From assembly GCA_016873525.1 (NCBI GenBank), contig VGXD01000012.1:1-17459 (forward strand): DNA of 17,459 nucleotides, given 5' to 3'. This DNA is from Nitrospira sp. (GTDB lineage: Bacteria > Nitrospirota > Nitrospiria > Nitrospirales > Nitrospiraceae). A program made the translations under genes and the position numbers. Each line of letters starts with the position of its first letter. The stretch's first letter is position 1. Positions 15,178 to 17,459 of this stretch are shown one piece after another. The notes beneath the pieces are model-generated. The model was not told the origin of the DNA, did not search any database, and saw only the letters and a list, made by a program, of their open reading frames with translations.

Positions 15178-15867
15178 TTACCGCTTCACGATCTCCAGGA
15201 GTTCGACGTCGAAGATCAGCGTGGCGCCAGGCTTGATTTGCGGCGGAGCCCCCCGCTCGCCATAGGCCAAGTCGGAGGGACACACAAGCCGGCTTTTCCC
15301 GCCGACCTTCATTTTCTGCACGCCCTGGGTCCAGCAGGGGATCACGTCGCCCAGCGGAAAGGTCACCGGCTCGCCCCGTTGGACGGAGCTGTCGAAGACG
15401 GTGCCGTCGATCAGCGTGCCGTGGTAGTGGACCTTGACCGAATCCGACGCCTTGGGCGAGGCGCCGGTGCCGGGCTTGATGGTCTTGAGCACGTACCCCG
15501 TCTCGCCCTTGGTCGCGCCGGCTTCCGCCGCCGCTTTGGACAGGAAGGCCGCGCCGGCTTTCTTTTCGGCTTCCGAGCCTATGGCCAGACGCGCTTGCTT
15601 CATCTGCTGAATCTTGGGTCCGTAGGCCTGGAGATCGACTTTGTGCGGCCGCTTGAGCGTGCCGTCCGTGAGCCCGGCCCTGACGAACTCGAATTCGGAT
15701 TCGGTCAGCGCGAACCCGCCGAGGTTTTGGCTCATGGCCAGTCCCAGCGCGTAGAAGGTTTTCTGATCTTCGGTCGTCGGGTTTGCCGCCGGGGCTGCGG
15801 TTGAGGCGGAGACCGGTGCAGTTCCGAGGCAGAGGAGGGTCACAAGCCATAGCATTGTCGTGCGCAT
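15178..15867 (-). CDS. Exported FKBP-type peptidyl-prolyl cis-trans isomerase (FkpA/Mip-like)
   Basis: A 229-residue protein from ATG 15867, chosen because AAAGGA lies upstream and a Sec signal peptide follows at once (MRTTMLWLVTLLCLGTAPVSA); a start 15 codons earlier would bury it. Residues about 28-135 form the helical FKBP_N dimerisation domain (DQKTFYALGLAMSQNLGGF). The FKBP catalytic domain spans about 142-227: VKVHYHGTLIDGTVFDSS, VIPCWTQGVQKMKVGG (175-190), LAYGERGAPPQIKPGATLIF. It should catalyse prolyl isomerisation of folding proteins in the periplasm. The VIPCW form instead of VIPGW occurs in other members. The Cys in LLCLG does not make a lipobox. The operon lies downstream of the glutathione transferase gene (71-base gap) and 41 bases before the next gene. 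Confidence 0.92.
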   Translation of the reverse strand: MRTTMLWLVTLLCLGTAPVSASTAAPAANPTTEDQKTFYALGLAMSQNLGGFALTESEFEFVRAGLTDGTLKRPHKVDLQAYGPKIQQMKQARLAIGSEAEKKAGAAFLSKAAAEAGATKGETGYVLKTIKPGTGASPKASDSVKVHYHGTLIDGTVFDSSVQRGEPVTFPLGDVIPCWTQGVQKMKVGGKSRLVCPSDLAYGERGAPPQIKPGATLIFDVELLEIVKR

Positions 15868-15938
15868 GGTCGTCCTTTCGTATGGGTAAACGGGTGAAGC
15901 AATATGTAGCACAATCGCCGGCTTGTCTGAAAGCCTTC

Positions 15939-16886
15939 TTACGACGACAGCCTGGCGCGGCCGTGCGGGGCGAACAAATCCTGGTCCGGCCCGAGGGGGA
16001 CGATGCGGGTCGGGTTGATGTCGTCGTGGGTGATGTAGTAGTGCCGCTTGATGTGGTCGAAATTGACCGTGTCCGCGATCCCGTCAACTTGGTACAGGTC
16101 TTTGAGGTAGCCGAAGAGGTGGGGGTAGTCGATGATCCGCCGGAGGTTGCACTTAAAGTGCCCGTGGTAGACGGCGTCGAACCGGATGAGGGTGACGAAG
16201 AGGCGCCAGTCCGTTTCGACGAACTGCGGTCCGAAGAGATAACGCCGATCCCGGAGGCGCGCGTCCAATTGATCCAGGGCTTCGAAGAGGCGCCGCACCG
16301 CTTGTTCGTACACAGGCTGCGAGGTGGCAAAGCCGGCGCGATAGACTCCGTCGTTCACGTTTTCGTAGATGAAGGTGTTGAGGGCGTCAATCTCACCCCG
16401 CAGCGGTTCGGGGTATAAATCCAGCTTGCAGTCGGTGAAGCGGTTGAACGCGCCGTTGAACATGCGCAGGAGGTCGTCGTCGGAGTTGCTGACGATCCGC
16501 TTGGTCCGGCTGTCCCAGAGCACCGGTACGGTCACGCGTCCGGTGTAGTGGGGATCGGTCGCGAGGTAGGCCTCGCGCAGAAACCGAAAGCCGTTGAGGG
16601 GGTCGGTGGAATGGCCGGGGCCTTCGCGGAAGGCCCAGCCACGCTCGTCGCGGATCGGGTCCACCACGGTCATCCCGATCACGTCGTCCAGTTGCTTGAG
16701 CTTTCGTACGATGATCGTGCGGTGCGCCCAAGGACAGGCCCAGGACACATAGAGATGATAGCGACCGCCGGCTGCCGGGTAGCCGGAGCGGCCATCCTCG
16801 GTCACCCATCCTCGAAAGGCGTCCGCTTGCCGTTGAAAGGCGCCGGCTTGGGTTTGCTCGTCGGGGAATTGCGCTTTGGCGGTCAT
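15939..16886 (-). CDS. Xi-class glutathione S-transferase (glutathionyl-hydroquinone reductase-like, YqjG family)
   Basis: A 315-residue protein, the usual length for the class. The catalytic motif CPWAHR (Cys51-Arg56) follows YHLYVSWA, and GWAFREGPGHSTDPLNGFRFLREAY, VPVLWDSRTKRIVSNSDDDLLRMF, YPEPLRGEIDALN and NDGVYRAGFA are characteristic blocks of Xi-class enzymes. These use glutathione to reduce glutathionyl-hydroquinones through the active-site Cys, protecting cells against quinone adducts. If the organism lacks glutathione, another thiol may serve; the window does not show this. There is no signal peptide, so it is cytoplasmic. It is probably the first gene of a minus-strand run with FKBP, the barrel-like protein and the nitrilase-family gene. 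The ribosome site is weak (GAAGA). The 140-base gap to the divergent lipoprotein gene should carry both promoters, but no clear boxes are seen. Confidence 0.92.
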   Translation of the reverse strand: MTAKAQFPDEQTQAGAFQRQADAFRGWVTEDGRSGYPAAGGRYHLYVSWACPWAHRTIIVRKLKQLDDVIGMTVVDPIRDERGWAFREGPGHSTDPLNGFRFLREAYLATDPHYTGRVTVPVLWDSRTKRIVSNSDDDLLRMFNGAFNRFTDCKLDLYPEPLRGEIDALNTFIYENVNDGVYRAGFATSQPVYEQAVRRLFEALDQLDARLRDRRYLFGPQFVETDWRLFVTLIRFDAVYHGHFKCNLRRIIDYPHLFGYLKDLYQVDGIADTVNFDHIKRHYYITHDDINPTRIVPLGPDQDLFAPHGRARLSS

Positions 16887-17026
16887 GATCGGTCTTCATT
16901 ATCCCATGCCCTTCGGGCGATAGCCAAGCCGCCATACAACACAATGGGCCGGCGCAGGGACCATCGTGCCGGCTGAGCTGGCATCCCGACGGGGTATTTG
17001 GTAAGCTGCGTCAACTGGAGACGACG

Positions 17027-17455
17027 ATGAAGCGCGCGCTGTTGTGTTGCCTTGCCCTGCTGCCCCTTCTGGCCGGCTGTAGCTCCATGGTGCTGATTGA
17101 AGTGGCGTCGGATGGCGACACGAAGCAGGTGCTGGAGCTGTTGGAGCAGGGGGCTGATGTCAACGCCAAGTCCCCCCTCGTGAAGACGACCCCCCTCATC
17201 CTGGCGGCCTGGAACAACCACGTCGAGACGGTCCGCGTCTTGCTGGATCGGGGCGCCGACGTGAATGCGACGGATGCGACGGGCTGGACCGCCCTGCATG
17301 CGGCGGCCTTCGCCGGCAACACGGAGATCATGCAGCTCTTGTTTAAACGGGGGGCTAAAAAAGACGGCTCGAACGGGGCAAACTATCGGCCCTCACGCTG
17401 GGCGGATAAAGAGGACCATTTGGTTATCCTGGAATTGATGAAGCAGGGCGAGTGA
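17027..17455 (+). CDS. Ankyrin-repeat lipoprotein
   Basis: A 142-residue protein. The signal MKRALLCCLALLPLLAGC ends in a lipobox LAGC (Cys18), so it should be lipidated and anchored to a membrane. Three ankyrin repeats follow: about 23-49 (DGDTKQVLELLEQGADVNAK), 50-82 (TTPLILAAWNNHVETVRVLL, then RGADVNATD) and 83-116 (GWTALHAAAFAGNTEIMQLL). A short charged tail, DKEDHLVILELMKQGE, looks like the start of one more, degenerate repeat. Ankyrin repeats are protein-binding scaffolds; the partner is unknown. GGAG lies six bases before the ATG. The gene is complete and ends four bases before the window edge; it is transcribed divergently from the glutathione transferase gene. Confidence 0.88.
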   Translation: MKRALLCCLALLPLLAGCSSMVLIEVASDGDTKQVLELLEQGADVNAKSPLVKTTPLILAAWNNHVETVRVLLDRGADVNATDATGWTALHAAAFAGNTEIMQLLFKRGAKKDGSNGANYRPSRWADKEDHLVILELMKQGE

Positions 17456-17459
17456 GCCC

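Overview
The window is bacterial chromosome of high GC content with short intergenic gaps. My best guess is a Nitrospira-like member of the Nitrospirota. This rests on the general flavour of the proteins and on two kinds of intergenic repeat that I recall from Nitrospira genomes: a ~124-bp palindrome at 13729-13852 and short GAGATACGCTTCACGA-type and CAGT/ACTG-type repeats. No rRNA, tRNA or single-copy taxonomic marker confirms it. I see no tRNA, rRNA, CRISPR array or complete insertion sequence.

Layout. 1-1634 (minus): hflK-hflC, with hflC cut by the window edge. 1816-2421 (minus): a VOC-fold protein. 2465-4300: an AT-richer gene for a divergent DUF3800-type protein between two long, degenerate, inverted copies of one ~310-330 bp sequence. 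It looks like an old mobile or island-like unit and is the least explained part of the window. 4323-6619 (minus): arsS and arsM, the arsenosugar gene pair, behind a candidate promoter that overlaps a perfect 10-bp inverted repeat. 7047-7904 (minus): a J-domain protein fused to an ERCC4-type nuclease domain with an altered catalytic motif. 8015-10802 (plus): an Old Yellow Enzyme-type ene-reductase, then peptide chain release factor 3. 10988-11302 (minus): a small unrecognised protein. 11408-13645 (plus): an aldo/keto reductase and a BaiN/HI0933-type flavoprotein. 13853-16886 (minus): a likely four-gene operon, read in the order Xi-class glutathione transferase, exported FKBP prolyl isomerase, small alpha/beta-barrel-like protein, Tat-exported nitrilase-family amidohydrolase. 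17027-17455 (plus): an ankyrin-repeat lipoprotein.

How the genes may work together. Several products are redox or detoxification enzymes: ArsM/ArsS methylate arsenic and build arsenosugar precursors, and the ene-reductase, aldo/keto reductase and glutathionyl-hydroquinone-reductase-like protein act on reactive carbonyls and quinones. HflKC, FKBP and the J-domain protein belong to protein quality control. This reads as a housekeeping and stress-response neighbourhood with one foreign-looking insert rather than a single pathway. The best candidates for undescribed biology are the repeat-flanked DUF3800 unit and the J-domain/ERCC4 fusion.
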